Source: Chloroflexota bacterium
Lineage (GTDB): Bacteria; Chloroflexota; Anaerolineae; Aggregatilineales; J027
Direction: 5' to 3'
Length of the DNA: 64,000 nt
Assembly (NCBI GenBank): GCA_013112715.1
Contig: JABFGB010000005.1
Coordinates: forward strand, 1-64,000
In this document: positions 37,602-46,688 of the stretch, one piece after another
Numbering within the stretch: position 1 is the first letter of the stretch
How the letters are laid out: every line of letters starts with the position of its first letter
Program-made: the position numbers and the translations under genes
The notes under the pieces: model-generated
What the model was told of the DNA's origin: nothing
Database searches by the model: none
The model's input: only the letters and a program-made list of their open reading frames with translations

Positions 37602-38633
37602 ATGAATTCTACGATGCCACCGTCCAAACCCTCTCCACAGGAACGGTGGCAGACTTTTTCCCAAACCAGACTCCCGAAATTGACCCGACGGCAAAAATGG
37701 GGAGGGGCTGCCGGGGGTTTTACAACAATTTTGCTCTTTGTTATTTTCGGGTTGCCCTACCTTTTGCCTTTGACTGGCCCAGAAACCGTTGACCCCCACC
37801 AATTAGCCGACCCGGATGGTGCGTTCGTGGAGGTCAATCACCAACAGCTTTATTTTGTACATCTGGCGGGCGATGGCGAAACAGTCTTGTTACTGCATGG
37901 GCAAGGCGGCTCAACCCGTACATGGCGCGAAACCATGCCCGCCTTACAGGATGCTGGATATAACGTCTATGCACTGGATTTGCCGGGAATGGGTCTTTCT
38001 GAAAAAGGGTTGGAACTTGATTACAGCCATCCAGCCATTGCTGAGACCATCGTGGCATTTATGGATAGTCAGGGAATCGAAAAAACCGATTTAGTGGCCC
38101 ATGCCTTCAGTGGCAATATCGCCACCCAACTTACCTTATCCCACCCCGACCGCGTGAATAAACTGATTTTGGTTGCCCCGACCTTGTTTTACACACCTAC
38201 TGCCGAAGTGCCGCCGTTCCTATTTGATTTGGGCTTTTTGAAACGCTGGTCACAGGTCATGCTGCAATTGGTCTTACCGGAAGCCGTTGGGGAACAGCTT
38301 CGCAGTGCTACCAAGAAGGATGAGGTAGTGACTGACCAGTTGATTGACGATTATTCGCGGATTTTGCACACCCAAGATTGGGATTTGTCGGTGCTTGGGA
38401 TGCTGCGCGACAGTTCACATAATGCCCTGAGTGGCCCAATTCAAAATATCCAAGCGCCCGTATTGCTGCTGTGGGGTTCAGGGGATGGGTGGGCCACGCC
38501 AAACGCGGCGGACGGAATGCTGCGTGACTTTCCAAATGCCCGTCTGGTCAAATTTGAAGGCGTTGGGCATCTACCTATGCACGAAGTCCCTGCCGATTTT
38601 AACGCTGCTCTTATCCAATTTTTGGATAATTGA
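37602..38633 (+). CDS. Membrane-anchored alpha/beta hydrolase-fold protein lacking the nucleophile
   Basis: This 343-residue protein has a membrane segment at about 38-57, then an alpha/beta-hydrolase fold: the oxyanion motif LLLHGQGG, ALDLPGMGLS, and a late FEGVGHLPMHE with the His. At the nucleophile elbow the sequence is VAHAFSGN. Position 168, normally Ser, Asp or Cys in Sm-x-Nu-x-Sm, is Ala, as the codon GCC shows. The neighbouring Ser170 is out of register. The protein is therefore probably not a conventional hydrolase. It starts 17 bp after the kinase gene and is likely co-expressed with it. Confidence 0.85.
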   Translation: MNSTMPPSKPSPQERWQTFSQTRLPKLTRRQKWGGAAGGFTTILLFVIFGLPYLLPLTGPETVDPHQLADPDGAFVEVNHQQLYFVHLAGDGETVLLLHGQGGSTRTWRETMPALQDAGYNVYALDLPGMGLSEKGLELDYSHPAIAETIVAFMDSQGIEKTDLVAHAFSGNIATQLTLSHPDRVNKLILVAPTLFYTPTAEVPPFLFDLGFLKRWSQVMLQLVLPEAVGEQLRSATKKDEVVTDQLIDDYSRILHTQDWDLSVLGMLRDSSHNALSGPIQNIQAPVLLLWGSGDGWATPNAADGMLRDFPNARLVKFEGVGHLPMHEVPADFNAALIQFLDN

Positions 38634-38668
38634 AACGAACCTCATCATATTCAAGGGAGCAGTCTACA

Positions 38669-39112
38669 ATGCCAGTCGTCAAATTGGGGCAGGAAGCACC
38701 AGATTTTACTGTCAAGACCAACACCGGACAGGAAGTTCGACTTGCTGATTTTCGGGGCAAGAAAAATGTTGTGCTGGTATTATATCCCGGTGATCAAACC
38801 GCCGATTGTTCACGCATGTTATGTGCCTTCCGCGATGAATTCCCCCGTTTTACCGATACGGATACCATTGTGTTTGGCGTGAATCCCGCCAATGCCGACA
38901 GTCACCAGCGTTTTGTAGATCGGCTTGGCCTGCCCTTTGAACTGATTGTGGATGAAGGCCGTGAAGTCGCTCGCAACTATGACGCCTTGATGCTGATGGG
39001 CTATGTCGTTAAACGTACCGTCATTGCCATCAACAAAGAGGGGAAAGTGGTTTTTTATGAACGCGGCTACCCCTCAAATGATTCAATTCTAGCCGCCCTC
39101 AAAGGGAATTAA
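38669..39112 (+). CDS. Peroxiredoxin, BCP/PrxQ-like
   Basis: This 147-residue thioredoxin-fold peroxidase has the P-x3-T-x2-C motif (P40, T44, C47 as peroxidatic Cys) and a second Cys at 52, the C-x4-C spacing of two-cysteine PrxQ/BCP enzymes. It reduces hydrogen peroxide and alkyl hydroperoxides using thioredoxin. ATG 38669 is chosen because GGGAG lies about ten bases upstream and the N-terminus MPVVKLGQEAPDF is canonical. It ends two bases before the convergent membrane-protein gene. Confidence 0.93.
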   Translation: MPVVKLGQEAPDFTVKTNTGQEVRLADFRGKKNVVLVLYPGDQTADCSRMLCAFRDEFPRFTDTDTIVFGVNPANADSHQRFVDRLGLPFELIVDEGREVARNYDALMLMGYVVKRTVIAINKEGKVVFYERGYPSNDSILAALKGN

Positions 39113-39114
39113 GC

Positions 39115-39627
39115 TTAGTTACTCGCGGGGTCGTCTGTCGAAGATGGCCCCATCCAAGTGAACACAATCACGCCAAGTGAGGCAACCATAAACCCAACAA
39201 TCATGCCAAACGCCTGCCATTTTCCCAATACAGGCACAATCTGATTGGCCGAGTCCGGTGCATGGGAACCAAAACCCAGCACATCAGCCAAACCCGCTGC
39301 CCCGGTCATCAACAACCCGGTCAAGCTGAGGCGGACGCCAATTTGCTGGGCTAGATTGGTAGGTTGATGGGGGTAAAACGTAATTTTAGAAAACAACAGA
39401 GCACCAATAATCAACAGGGTCAGTCCGATACAGGCGACCAAAATCTGCAACACCCCAATCCCCGATTTTGGTTCAAGACCTGTAATGGTTGGAAATAGAC
39501 CGATTAGCACCAACATCAAGCCGAGTGTGCCGATCAAAATCGCCAATTGGCCGACTCGTTCACGCTCCATCGCATCGTCTTCGCTGGAGCGGGTCACCTC
39601 TATTGGATAATAGTTTTCCATCGTCAT
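39115..39627 (-). CDS. Four-helix integral membrane protein of unknown function
   Basis: This 170-residue protein has four hydrophobic segments, at about 27-47, 58-80, 97-115 and 138-160. The soluble ends are short, with an acidic N-terminus and a Ser/Asp tail. I see no family motif. The gene lies eight bases downstream of the membrane dipeptidase gene on the same strand, so the two are probably co-transcribed. Confidence 0.75.
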   Translation of the reverse strand: MTMENYYPIEVTRSSEDDAMERERVGQLAILIGTLGLMLVLIGLFPTITGLEPKSGIGVLQILVACIGLTLLIIGALLFSKITFYPHQPTNLAQQIGVRLSLTGLLMTGAAGLADVLGFGSHAPDSANQIVPVLGKWQAFGMIVGFMVASLGVIVFTWMGPSSTDDPASN

Positions 39628-39635
39628 CTACCTTA

Positions 39636-40727
39636 TTATGACGGCAGGCTCTGTTCGAGGATGCGCAAGAAATTTCCACCCAAAATGGCCTGCACGTCGG
39701 CGGCATCATAACGTTTTGATAGCAAGTCTTTAAGCATCCACTCGTCGGTGATGGTATTCATTGGGTAGGGAATAGACTCTGCCCCAAATCCGCCATCCAT
39801 ATCGCTGCCAATGCCCACATGCTTGGCATCGCCAACCAACTGACAAATATAGTCAATGATGTCCACTAGATGCTCAATGCGAACTTTGTCGCGGGGGTCA
39901 GTGCGCTGCCAACTGCCATTGATAAACTTATTAAGCATCACCGCACCGATCACGCCGCCCCGTTCCGCCAAGCGCCGAATCATATCATCCGATAAATTGC
40001 GGTCACTTTCATAGAAACGGCGTGGATTGCTATGGCTGGCGATAATTGGCCCGACGTATTCATCTACCGCTTCATAATAGGCTTTTTCGGCGATATGGGA
40101 TAGATCGAGAATCATATTAAGATCGCCCATCGTTCCCAAAAGCTCATGGCCCTCTCGAGTCAGCGGGCCGGGGTGACCTGTACCGCCTGCATAGCGTGTA
40201 TTGATCCAAGCCAAACCAATCGCCCGCACCCCGCGTTCATACCATTCTTCAACCTGCTTTGGCTCGATGACCGGGTCAGCACCTTCCATCGAAATCATCA
40301 GACCCAGCTTATGTTCACCGACCTGTTTATCATCGGCCCAAGACGCCAAGACTGTTTTTAAGTCGGCCTGCGTTTTGATTAAAATCACCCGATCATCTTG
40401 ATCGGCCAAACGATGATAATAGTCCAGTTGCGTCATCGCAATTTGATAGGCCTGCGCCGCATTTTGATAGCTAATTTGACCCGTCTTTATATAAGGTGAG
40501 TTGGCAGGTTCGGCAAACAAGGTGCCAAACGCCACCCCGATGCGTCCTAACAGTACATCCGGTAGTCCAACCGTTGCCAACCCGCGATCTTTTAATTGTT
40601 CAAGGCGATTATCTTCCATTTGGCGCGTTTTGAGGGCTGGCTGGCGAAAATCACGCCGATGGACAACATGATTAAACGCAATATCCAAATGGGCATCTAC
40701 GATAATCAAGGGGTGCTGGGAGGACAT
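39636..40727 (-). CDS. Membrane dipeptidase-like zinc metallohydrolase (M19 family)
   Basis: This 363-residue protein has the M19 landmarks: DAHLDIAF with the N-terminal metal-binding HxD, the bridging Glu in MISMEGADP, LDLSHIAEKAYYEA with a metal His, IASHSNPR with another metal His, and IGSDMDGGFG near the C-terminus with the Asp that contacts substrate. These enzymes hydrolyse dipeptides, including L,D or D-residue-containing ones, and sometimes beta-lactams. No lipid anchor or signal peptide is seen, so it is likely cytoplasmic. Confidence 0.93.
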   Translation of the reverse strand: MSSQHPLIIVDAHLDIAFNHVVHRRDFRQPALKTRQMEDNRLEQLKDRGLATVGLPDVLLGRIGVAFGTLFAEPANSPYIKTGQISYQNAAQAYQIAMTQLDYYHRLADQDDRVILIKTQADLKTVLASWADDKQVGEHKLGLMISMEGADPVIEPKQVEEWYERGVRAIGLAWINTRYAGGTGHPGPLTREGHELLGTMGDLNMILDLSHIAEKAYYEAVDEYVGPIIASHSNPRRFYESDRNLSDDMIRRLAERGGVIGAVMLNKFINGSWQRTDPRDKVRIEHLVDIIDYICQLVGDAKHVGIGSDMDGGFGAESIPYPMNTITDEWMLKDLLSKRYDAADVQAILGGNFLRILEQSLPS

Positions 40728-40788
40728 TCACAACTCCATAAACGAGTAACCCCTCTCGGATGAGGGTCCAAGAGGGGGATTTTATTTA

Positions 40789-41484
40789 TTATTGGCCCGC
40801 CATAAGTTCATTTAAAGCGGCTACGATGTTGTACGGATTTTGCTGATAGACGTTATTCAGCAGCACGGTTGGGGTGCCGTCAGCATATTGACTCATTTCC
40901 TCATACCCCCGGTTGGCCTGCCGTCGGGCATCCCCGGAATTGTAACAATCATTGAAATCATCTTTATCCAATCCCAGTTCCTCAATCGCTGTATCAATCC
41001 GGGCTTTAGTGATGCTCACACGATCTTGCCAGTAAAACAAAATGTCGTGCATTTCCCAAAATTTGCCCTGCTCACCCGCGCAAATCGCAGCTTTCGAGCC
41101 TTCTTCGCTGCCCGGCCCACCGATTTGAGCGATCGGTACAAATTCGATCCGAACATCGCCAGCCTTCACCATCTCTACTACATCATCCATCGCCTCTTCA
41201 TGCAAATCTTTGCAGTGGGGGCACAAAAAGCTGGAAAATTCCCGAACGACGTATCTTGCATCAGGATTACCTAAATGCCCAACCCCATCTTCGTCAACCG
41301 ATTGGGGAATCCCCGCATATTTTTCTTTTACACCGTCTGGCATAGGGGCATCTTTAGGTCGGAGCAGGTAAATCGCGGCCACCGATAAGATAATGACCCC
41401 AACGATAACTCCTCCGATAAGCATTAGCTGGCGTTGTTGTTGTTGTTTGCGTTGTTTGGTAATTTGCCGTTGAGCGCGACGACT
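40789..41484 (-). CDS. Membrane-anchored DsbA-like thioredoxin-fold protein
   Basis: This protein of about 231 residues has a basic Gln/Lys-rich cytoplasmic tip, one membrane helix at about 21-42 and an exported DsbA/DsbG-type domain. The active site is CPHC (C89-C92) in REFSSFLCPHC. A late PTVLLNN provides the cis-Pro. It probably makes or isomerises disulfides in exported proteins. I start at ATG 41484, with AAGGAG ten bases upstream. An in-frame ATG 13 codons earlier lacks a ribosome site. Confidence 0.92.
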   Translation of the reverse strand, partial: SRRAQRQITKQRKQQQQRQLMLIGGVIVGVIILSVAAIYLLRPKDAPMPDGVKEKYAGIPQSVDEDGVGHLGNPDARYVVREFSSFLCPHCKDLHEEAMDDVVEMVKAGDVRIEFVPIAQIGGPGSEEGSKAAICAGEQGKFWEMHDILFYWQDRVSITKARIDTAIEELGLDKDDFNDCYNSGDARRQANRGYEEMSQYADGTPTVLLNNVYQQNPYNIVAALNELMAGQ

Positions 41485-41676
41485 CATCTCTCGTAGACTC
41501 CTTAATGACCGATTCCAATACAAGGTTGTCAGTATAACGTGTGCTCAGTGTTCTGGCGACCCTCCTGTGTATAGGAATAAGGTTGGGTTGCTATTTCTAT
41601 TGTGTGCCTGAAAGTTGCGTGTTATTCTGATACACATATTGGGATATAAACGCGCAGAAATGGCAGGATTGAACCG

Positions 41677-43734
41677 TTGGGAACTGATAACCCGCTTGTG
41701 CCGCCATCTCCTGAAAATCAAGACCTTGAAGCCCCACCACAGGAGGAGGTGTCATTGACGACACCCCCACTCGTCGAATTGGAGGCCAAACCAACGGTGG
41801 AGGAACGCCGCATCGAGTTTCCATCGCCGCTGGTCATTGAAGAAGAAACATCACCGCCTGTTGACGAAGCCCCTGCTCCCGTTGAAGTCGTGGTCGAGCC
41901 GCCAAAAAAGTCGCGCCGCGCCGCCAAAAAAGAGACCAAACGCCTTGTCAAATATACGGATATTCGGCGGGAACAATTCGATCTCTTAAGTAAACTTTTG
42001 GATACCCTCGGTCGGGTAGACGATTTTCCCGAAGCTCAAATGGAGCAGGTGCGGGATGCTGTGTTCCATTCCGATCATCCATTTTTGCTAACATTGGTTG
42101 GGCCGTTTAGCTCTGGAAAATCAAGCGTCATTAATGCTTTGTTGGGGGAGACCGTATTGGAGGTTGGCCCGGTGCCAACCACCGACCACATTGCCATTTT
42201 GCGATATGGCCCAACGGTGCAAAAGACCCGCACTGGCGACATCAGTACCATTTTCTACCCAGCGGAATTGCTAGAACGTCTCAGCTTGGTAGATACCCCC
42301 GGTCTGGAATCGGTTTTTAAAGAACATGATGATTTGACCCAGCGGTTTTTGCATCGCGCCGATATTGTGCTGCTGGTGATGATTGCCACCCAAGTATTGA
42401 CGGCAGGCAATCTTGAATTTATGCAGCATCTCAAAGAATATGGCAAGCGCTTGATTATCGTGGTCAATCAAACGGATCTGCTTGAACCCCAAGATCAAGC
42501 CACTGTGGAAGATTTCGTTCGGGAGCAATCGCGTATCCATCTCGGCATTGAGCCGATTGTATGGCTAGTTTCCTCAAAGCTGGCAATGACGGCTTTTGAG
42601 ACCACTCCCCGCGACGAGATCATCTGGGATGAAAGTGGCTTTGCCGACATTGAAGAATATCTTGATGAAACGCTGGATGATGCTGAACGGGTACGCCAAA
42701 AATTGGAAACACCCCTGCAAGTTGCCCAAAACGCCAGCCGTGAAGCCCTCAAACATCTGCGGGAAGCCCAAGCCGCTCTCAGTGAACACAAAAAGACGGT
42801 AGATAACATCGAGGCCCAAATCCTCGCTTCCGAAAAAGAACGCCAAAAGATTGTCGAAAAATCATTTTCGGATATTGACCGTGAATGGCAGGCTACCGTC
42901 GAAAATGGCTCTAAGGCGATCAGTGAGTTATTTCATCTCTCACGGGCGGTTGGTCAAGTAGGAGCGGGTTTTGGTGAAATTATCGCTCTCGGGGCACTGA
43001 TTCGACGTTTCCGCAAGCAGACCACCGGTGAAGAAGCCTTTACCAAACACGAAGTCCGCGAGAGTTTGCAGCGAGCCGCCACCGCCGCTGAAAAACTCGG
43101 CCCTGCAATTGAAGGCCGTGATCTGGAAGATTTAGATCATTTGGTGGATTATACCCGCGACCAGATGCGTCGTCTGCCCGATACCCTCCAGCAAAAAGTG
43201 ATCGGCAAGGTGCAGTCGCCCCTCAATTATGACCGCAAATCCCTGCGCAATATCCGGGGCGAATTGGATGAATTGGTCAAAAAAGCCAGTGTTTTTGAAA
43301 CGAGCCGCCTTGACCGTACCCTCCGTAGCACTATTGTCCTGATTGCCTTTTGGGAACTTTTGGTGATTTTGCTGGCAGTCTTGGTTGCGACAGGGCAGTT
43401 TAATGCGACGGGTGGCACGGCGACGGGGATTATCCTAATTATGGTTCTCGCGGTGGTTGGTTTATTGTTCTTGCCCATTCGCGGACGGATTTTGCAAGCA
43501 ACGTATGAAAATCGCATGAATGATATTCGGGATCGCTACAAAATCACCTTGGAGCGTGCGGCTAAAGAACAGCTTGCCTATGGAACGCAACTCCGGCGTG
43601 ACAGTGTAGCCCCTTTTACGCGGCTCATCAGCACCCAAACTGAAATTACCGACGAGTTGAAACAGGAACTTGAAATTCACGAGCGAGCGATTACCCGCTT
43701 GCAGCACAGCCTTTCTGCTTTGTTGAAGGATTAA
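41677..43734 (+). CDS. Bacterial dynamin-like GTPase, first of a pair
   Basis: This 685-residue protein has a disordered acidic/proline-rich N-terminus (about 1-80). The GTPase domain follows: G1 VGPFSSGKSS at 141-150, G2 Thr in VPTTDH, G3 LVDTPGLES and G4 VVNQTD. Long helical stalk segments at about 340-540 resemble the dynamin neck and trunk. Two hydrophobic segments near 555-610 form a membrane paddle. Bacterial dynamins remodel or protect membranes. The start is TTG 41677; no better in-frame start is visible. The partner dynamin begins five bases after the stop codon. Confidence 0.92.
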   Translation: MGTDNPLVPPSPENQDLEAPPQEEVSLTTPPLVELEAKPTVEERRIEFPSPLVIEEETSPPVDEAPAPVEVVVEPPKKSRRAAKKETKRLVKYTDIRREQFDLLSKLLDTLGRVDDFPEAQMEQVRDAVFHSDHPFLLTLVGPFSSGKSSVINALLGETVLEVGPVPTTDHIAILRYGPTVQKTRTGDISTIFYPAELLERLSLVDTPGLESVFKEHDDLTQRFLHRADIVLLVMIATQVLTAGNLEFMQHLKEYGKRLIIVVNQTDLLEPQDQATVEDFVREQSRIHLGIEPIVWLVSSKLAMTAFETTPRDEIIWDESGFADIEEYLDETLDDAERVRQKLETPLQVAQNASREALKHLREAQAALSEHKKTVDNIEAQILASEKERQKIVEKSFSDIDREWQATVENGSKAISELFHLSRAVGQVGAGFGEIIALGALIRRFRKQTTGEEAFTKHEVRESLQRAATAAEKLGPAIEGRDLEDLDHLVDYTRDQMRRLPDTLQQKVIGKVQSPLNYDRKSLRNIRGELDELVKKASVFETSRLDRTLRSTIVLIAFWELLVILLAVLVATGQFNATGGTATGIILIMVLAVVGLLFLPIRGRILQATYENRMNDIRDRYKITLERAAKEQLAYGTQLRRDSVAPFTRLISTQTEITDELKQELEIHERAITRLQHSLSALLKD

Positions 43735-43739
43735 CGACC

Positions 43740-45542
43740 TTGACCAATATCGTACTTGAAGGCCCGATTGTCCAAATCCGGGAACGCGAAGTAAAGTTGT
43801 TGTTTGATCTTGCCGAACGGATAGCGACGTTTGGTGGAGACGCCCCCGAAGATAAAAGCCGTCTAATGCAGAGCGCCAATGACCTGCGTGATATGTTTTT
43901 TCTTGTCGTAGTGGTGGGTGAGTTTAACGCCGGGAAATCCACCTTTATCAATGCCTTGCTGGGCGATGACTTGCTGCCGATGGGGATTACGCCCACGACA
44001 GAAGTCATTGAACTTATCCGTTACAGTGACCGCAAGAGCAAAGAGCCGAAACTTCGAGAACAGGATTCGATTCGAGAATGGACACATCCCAATACGGGTG
44101 CCCCCGGCGTGGCGATTGTGGACTCCCCCGGTACTGGGTCAGTGTTTGCCAAACATGAGCGTATTGCCAAAGGGTTTCTCAGCCGTAGCGACCTCGTTAT
44201 TTTTGTGATGTCCGCCAAGCGTGCCTTCGCGCAGACCGAACGCCTTTATCTTGAGTTGGCGCGTGACTACGGGAAAAAGGTAATTCTGGTCATCAATCAG
44301 GTAGATTTGCTGGATAAAAAAGACCTCAAAGAAGTAGTCAGTTTTGTGAAGCAGCAGGTTTCAGAATTGGTCAACCTCGACCCGCCGATTTTCACCGTCT
44401 CCGCGAAAAAAGCCTTGCAGGGCAAGCGTGGTGGAGGTCTCTTTAGTGGTGGCGGCAGTGATGATACGGGCATGAATAATCTCCAAGATTATCTGCGCGA
44501 CACGTTTACCCGCGTCCCGCCTGCCAAGCAGAAATTGGTGGCCCAAGTAGATTTTGCCGACAGTATCATGCGGAAATATCAAGGCAAGGTAGGCGAAAAA
44601 CTGAGTTTGATTGGGGCTGATCGCCAATATGCCGAACAACTGCGGGCCGAACTTGAAAAACAGGCCGAATTGCTGGCAGAACAACTCAACACCACCATGC
44701 GTGAGCTAGATCGTATTTTTGATACCCTGCTCAATCGCGGGCGTGATTTTGTCAATAAACACCTGACGTTGGGCCGTTCCCTTCGACCCCCAGACCGGGA
44801 AGCCATGCGCCAAAAATTTGAAAAAGAGGTCATCGGCACCTCACTCGACCAGATCAGCCGCCTCTCTGAAGATTATGTCAGCGCAGTGGTGGATAGCAGC
44901 CGTCGTTATTGGCGCAGCATCATTGACCGTCTCAATAAGCTAGAGGCATTGATTGAGCAAGAGGTCGGGGGCGTGGATGCCGCCAGCTACGCCGACCAGC
45001 GTGCCGCCCTGCAGCAGGCCATTGCGATTGCCGACACCGAACTCAAGACCTACACCGAAGATAATCTTGCCGAAAGCCTGCGCGATACCTTTGCCACCAA
45101 TATGTTTGGCTTCACGGCCAGCGTCACGGGTTTGCTCGGTGGGATTGCGGCCATTATTGTGGGTAGCGCCGCCCCCGGTGCGATCACCGCGACGGTGGTG
45201 GGGGTGTTGGGTGCAATGGTGGTTGGCCCGGTCATGGCGGTGGGTGGCATGGGCGGGGTACTGCTCTATGGTCGCAAACTGCGCCACGACGCCATTGATG
45301 AACTCGAAACCCGTCTCGAAAAACTGCGCGACAGCTATCGGCAATCATTGGTAGACATGACCGATAGAGAACGGGCACGGTTGCTGCAATACGGTCAGCA
45401 AATTCTATCGCCTGTTTTTAGCCATCTCGAAGTCATTGCCAAGAAATATCAAGATCAAAAAGTGGCACTAGAGGAATTACAAAAAGTGTCGGCAGATTTG
45501 CGTCGAGAAATTGATGCGCTGCAAGTGACAATTGAATATTAG
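43740..45542 (+). CDS. Bacterial dynamin-like GTPase, second of a pair
   Basis: This 600-residue GTPase has G1 GEFNAGKST (60-68), G2 in GITPTTEVI, G3 IVDSPGTGS and G4 LVINQVDLL. Helical stalk regions and a hydrophobic paddle at about 455-510, rich in Gly, Ala and Val, follow. The start is TTG with AAGGA nine bases upstream. It differs from the first dynamin in paddle sequence and lacks the disordered N-terminus, so the two are not a recent duplication. Other bacterial dynamin pairs, such as DynA/DynB of Streptomyces, form hetero-oligomers, and a similar complex is plausible here. Confidence 0.92.
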   Translation: MTNIVLEGPIVQIREREVKLLFDLAERIATFGGDAPEDKSRLMQSANDLRDMFFLVVVVGEFNAGKSTFINALLGDDLLPMGITPTTEVIELIRYSDRKSKEPKLREQDSIREWTHPNTGAPGVAIVDSPGTGSVFAKHERIAKGFLSRSDLVIFVMSAKRAFAQTERLYLELARDYGKKVILVINQVDLLDKKDLKEVVSFVKQQVSELVNLDPPIFTVSAKKALQGKRGGGLFSGGGSDDTGMNNLQDYLRDTFTRVPPAKQKLVAQVDFADSIMRKYQGKVGEKLSLIGADRQYAEQLRAELEKQAELLAEQLNTTMRELDRIFDTLLNRGRDFVNKHLTLGRSLRPPDREAMRQKFEKEVIGTSLDQISRLSEDYVSAVVDSSRRYWRSIIDRLNKLEALIEQEVGGVDAASYADQRAALQQAIAIADTELKTYTEDNLAESLRDTFATNMFGFTASVTGLLGGIAAIIVGSAAPGAITATVVGVLGAMVVGPVMAVGGMGGVLLYGRKLRHDAIDELETRLEKLRDSYRQSLVDMTDRERARLLQYGQQILSPVFSHLEVIAKKYQDQKVALEELQKVSADLRREIDALQVTIEY

Positions 45543-45605
45543 GGACGGGGAACTATCTGGCTGTCCTACACCAAATTAAGCCGCCCTTCCCATAAAAAAA
45601 TGCCA

Positions 45606-45631
45606 ATGATCACTGGGTTTTTGGCACTGTC
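45606..45631. other. Six-bp inverted repeat upstream of the stress-protein gene
   Basis: TGCCAA and TTGGCA flank a short spacer in the 122-bp gap before the universal stress protein. Seven A residues precede the left arm, which would make a terminator only on the minus strand, where no gene ends. It could be a regulatory dyad. Confidence 0.3.
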
Positions 45632-45664
45632 TGAGCGATGATGAAAGTAAGTAAGGAGGGCCGT

Positions 45665-46135
45665 ATGTACAACAAAATACTAGTCCCACTTGATGGCTCC
45701 AATCTCGCAGAACAAGCCTTACCTCATGCTATTGAATTAGCCCAAAAATTTAGTGCCGAAGTCCACCTCATTCAGGTCATTGTCCAATATTCGGGTGCCA
45801 TCACCCCCTATGAACTCGACTACAAAATGACCGAGACCTTCCGTGAAGCAACTATCCGCGAAGCCCATGAATATCTCCGCCGTATTGAAGGGCAATTCCT
45901 TGCAAAGGGAATCAAGCCTGTCGTTACCAAAGTTATTGAGGGCATGGTTGCGGAAAGTGTCTTAGAGTACGCTGTCCATCATGGGATTCAATTGATTGTA
46001 ATGGGCACACACGGACGCAGCGGCATTGGACGATGGGTCTTTGGCAGCGTGGCCGAAAAAGTCCTGCGTGCCTCGGAATGCCCTGTGTTCCTCATTCGTG
46101 CGACCCAAGAGGCCGCTTCCGAAAAACAGGGCTAA
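45665..46135 (+). CDS. Universal stress protein (UspA family)
   Basis: This 156-residue protein has the UspA fold: an N-terminal ILVPLDGSNLAEQAL strand-helix and the ATP-binding G-2x-G-9x-G(S/T) motif in MGTHGRSGIGRWVFGSVAEKVL. Members bind ATP or AMP and accumulate in stressed or resting cells. I start at ATG 45665, preceded by an excellent AAGGAGGG site. In-frame upstream ATGs lie before that site. A terminator follows immediately. Confidence 0.95.
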   Translation: MYNKILVPLDGSNLAEQALPHAIELAQKFSAEVHLIQVIVQYSGAITPYELDYKMTETFREATIREAHEYLRRIEGQFLAKGIKPVVTKVIEGMVAESVLEYAVHHGIQLIVMGTHGRSGIGRWVFGSVAEKVLRASECPVFLIRATQEAASEKQG

Positions 46136-46144
46136 ACAAAACAA

Positions 46145-46175
46145 AAAGGGACACGGATTTTTTCCATGTCCCTTT
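46145..46175. terminator. Bidirectional intrinsic terminator between the stress protein and ssb
   Basis: AAAGGGACA (46145-46153) and TGTCCCTTT (46167-46175) form a nine-bp perfect stem with a T-rich loop, between two convergent genes. Poly-A on the left and TTT on the right allow it to act in both directions. Confidence 0.8.
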
Positions 46176-46197
46176 ACGAATCTCCTAGAATCTTGGC

Positions 46198-46602
46198 CTA
46201 GAAGGGAATATCTTCCGGTTCATCGCTGCCGCTATAGCCACCACCATAGTCCTCGCCAGACCCGCTGCGTTCGCCTTTGCCACCGAGGAACTTGACTTCA
46301 CGCGCGGTGATTTCCAAGCTCGCCTGTGGAGTGCCATCGTTTCCGGCATAGGCACGTACCTCAACCTCGCCAATGACCATAATCTGCATCCCCTTATGCA
46401 CATATTGGCTGCATGTTTCAGCCAGTTGCCGCCACGCGGAAACCTTGAACCATGTCGTTTTTTCGCGCTTTTCGTTCGAATTCTTATCAGTCCATTTGCG
46501 GCTGACGGCTACGCTAAATGAGCATACACCTTGCCCGCTGGGGGTATAGCGCAATTCTGGGTCTCGGCCAACATTTCCAATGATGATGATTTGTTGATAC
46601 AC
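46198..46602 (-). CDS. ssb: Single-stranded DNA-binding protein
   Basis: This 134-residue protein has the OB-fold of bacterial SSB (IIIGNVGRDPELRYTPSG, TTWFKVSAWRQLAE) and a short Gly/Ser-rich linker ending in the acidic tip DEPEDIPF that recruits partner proteins. It coats single-stranded DNA in replication and repair. The start is GTG with AAAGGA upstream. It lies alone after the chemosensory operon and has its own predicted promoter. Confidence 0.96.
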   Translation of the reverse strand: MYQQIIIIGNVGRDPELRYTPSGQGVCSFSVAVSRKWTDKNSNEKREKTTWFKVSAWRQLAETCSQYVHKGMQIMVIGEVEVRAYAGNDGTPQASLEITAREVKFLGGKGERSGSGEDYGGGYSGSDEPEDIPF

Positions 46603-46659
46603 GGGTTATAGTCCTTTCCCAAGTTACAGTCTCAGCATGTGTATCGTTTGGAATAATTT

Positions 46660-46688
46660 ATTATAGAACAACCGTTCCCTCAATGCAA
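46660..46688 (-). promoter_or_regulatory. Putative sigma-70-type promoter of ssb
   Basis: On the minus strand TTGCAT (complement of 46683-46688) is followed after 17 bp by a perfect TATAAT (complement of 46660-46665), about 58 bp upstream of the ssb start. The -35 element overlaps the final codons of cheA. Confidence 0.5.

Noticed and set aside
45606-45631. A terminator for the dynamin operon
   Set aside because: The T-tract would be on the minus strand, where no gene ends, and the plus-strand side lacks one.
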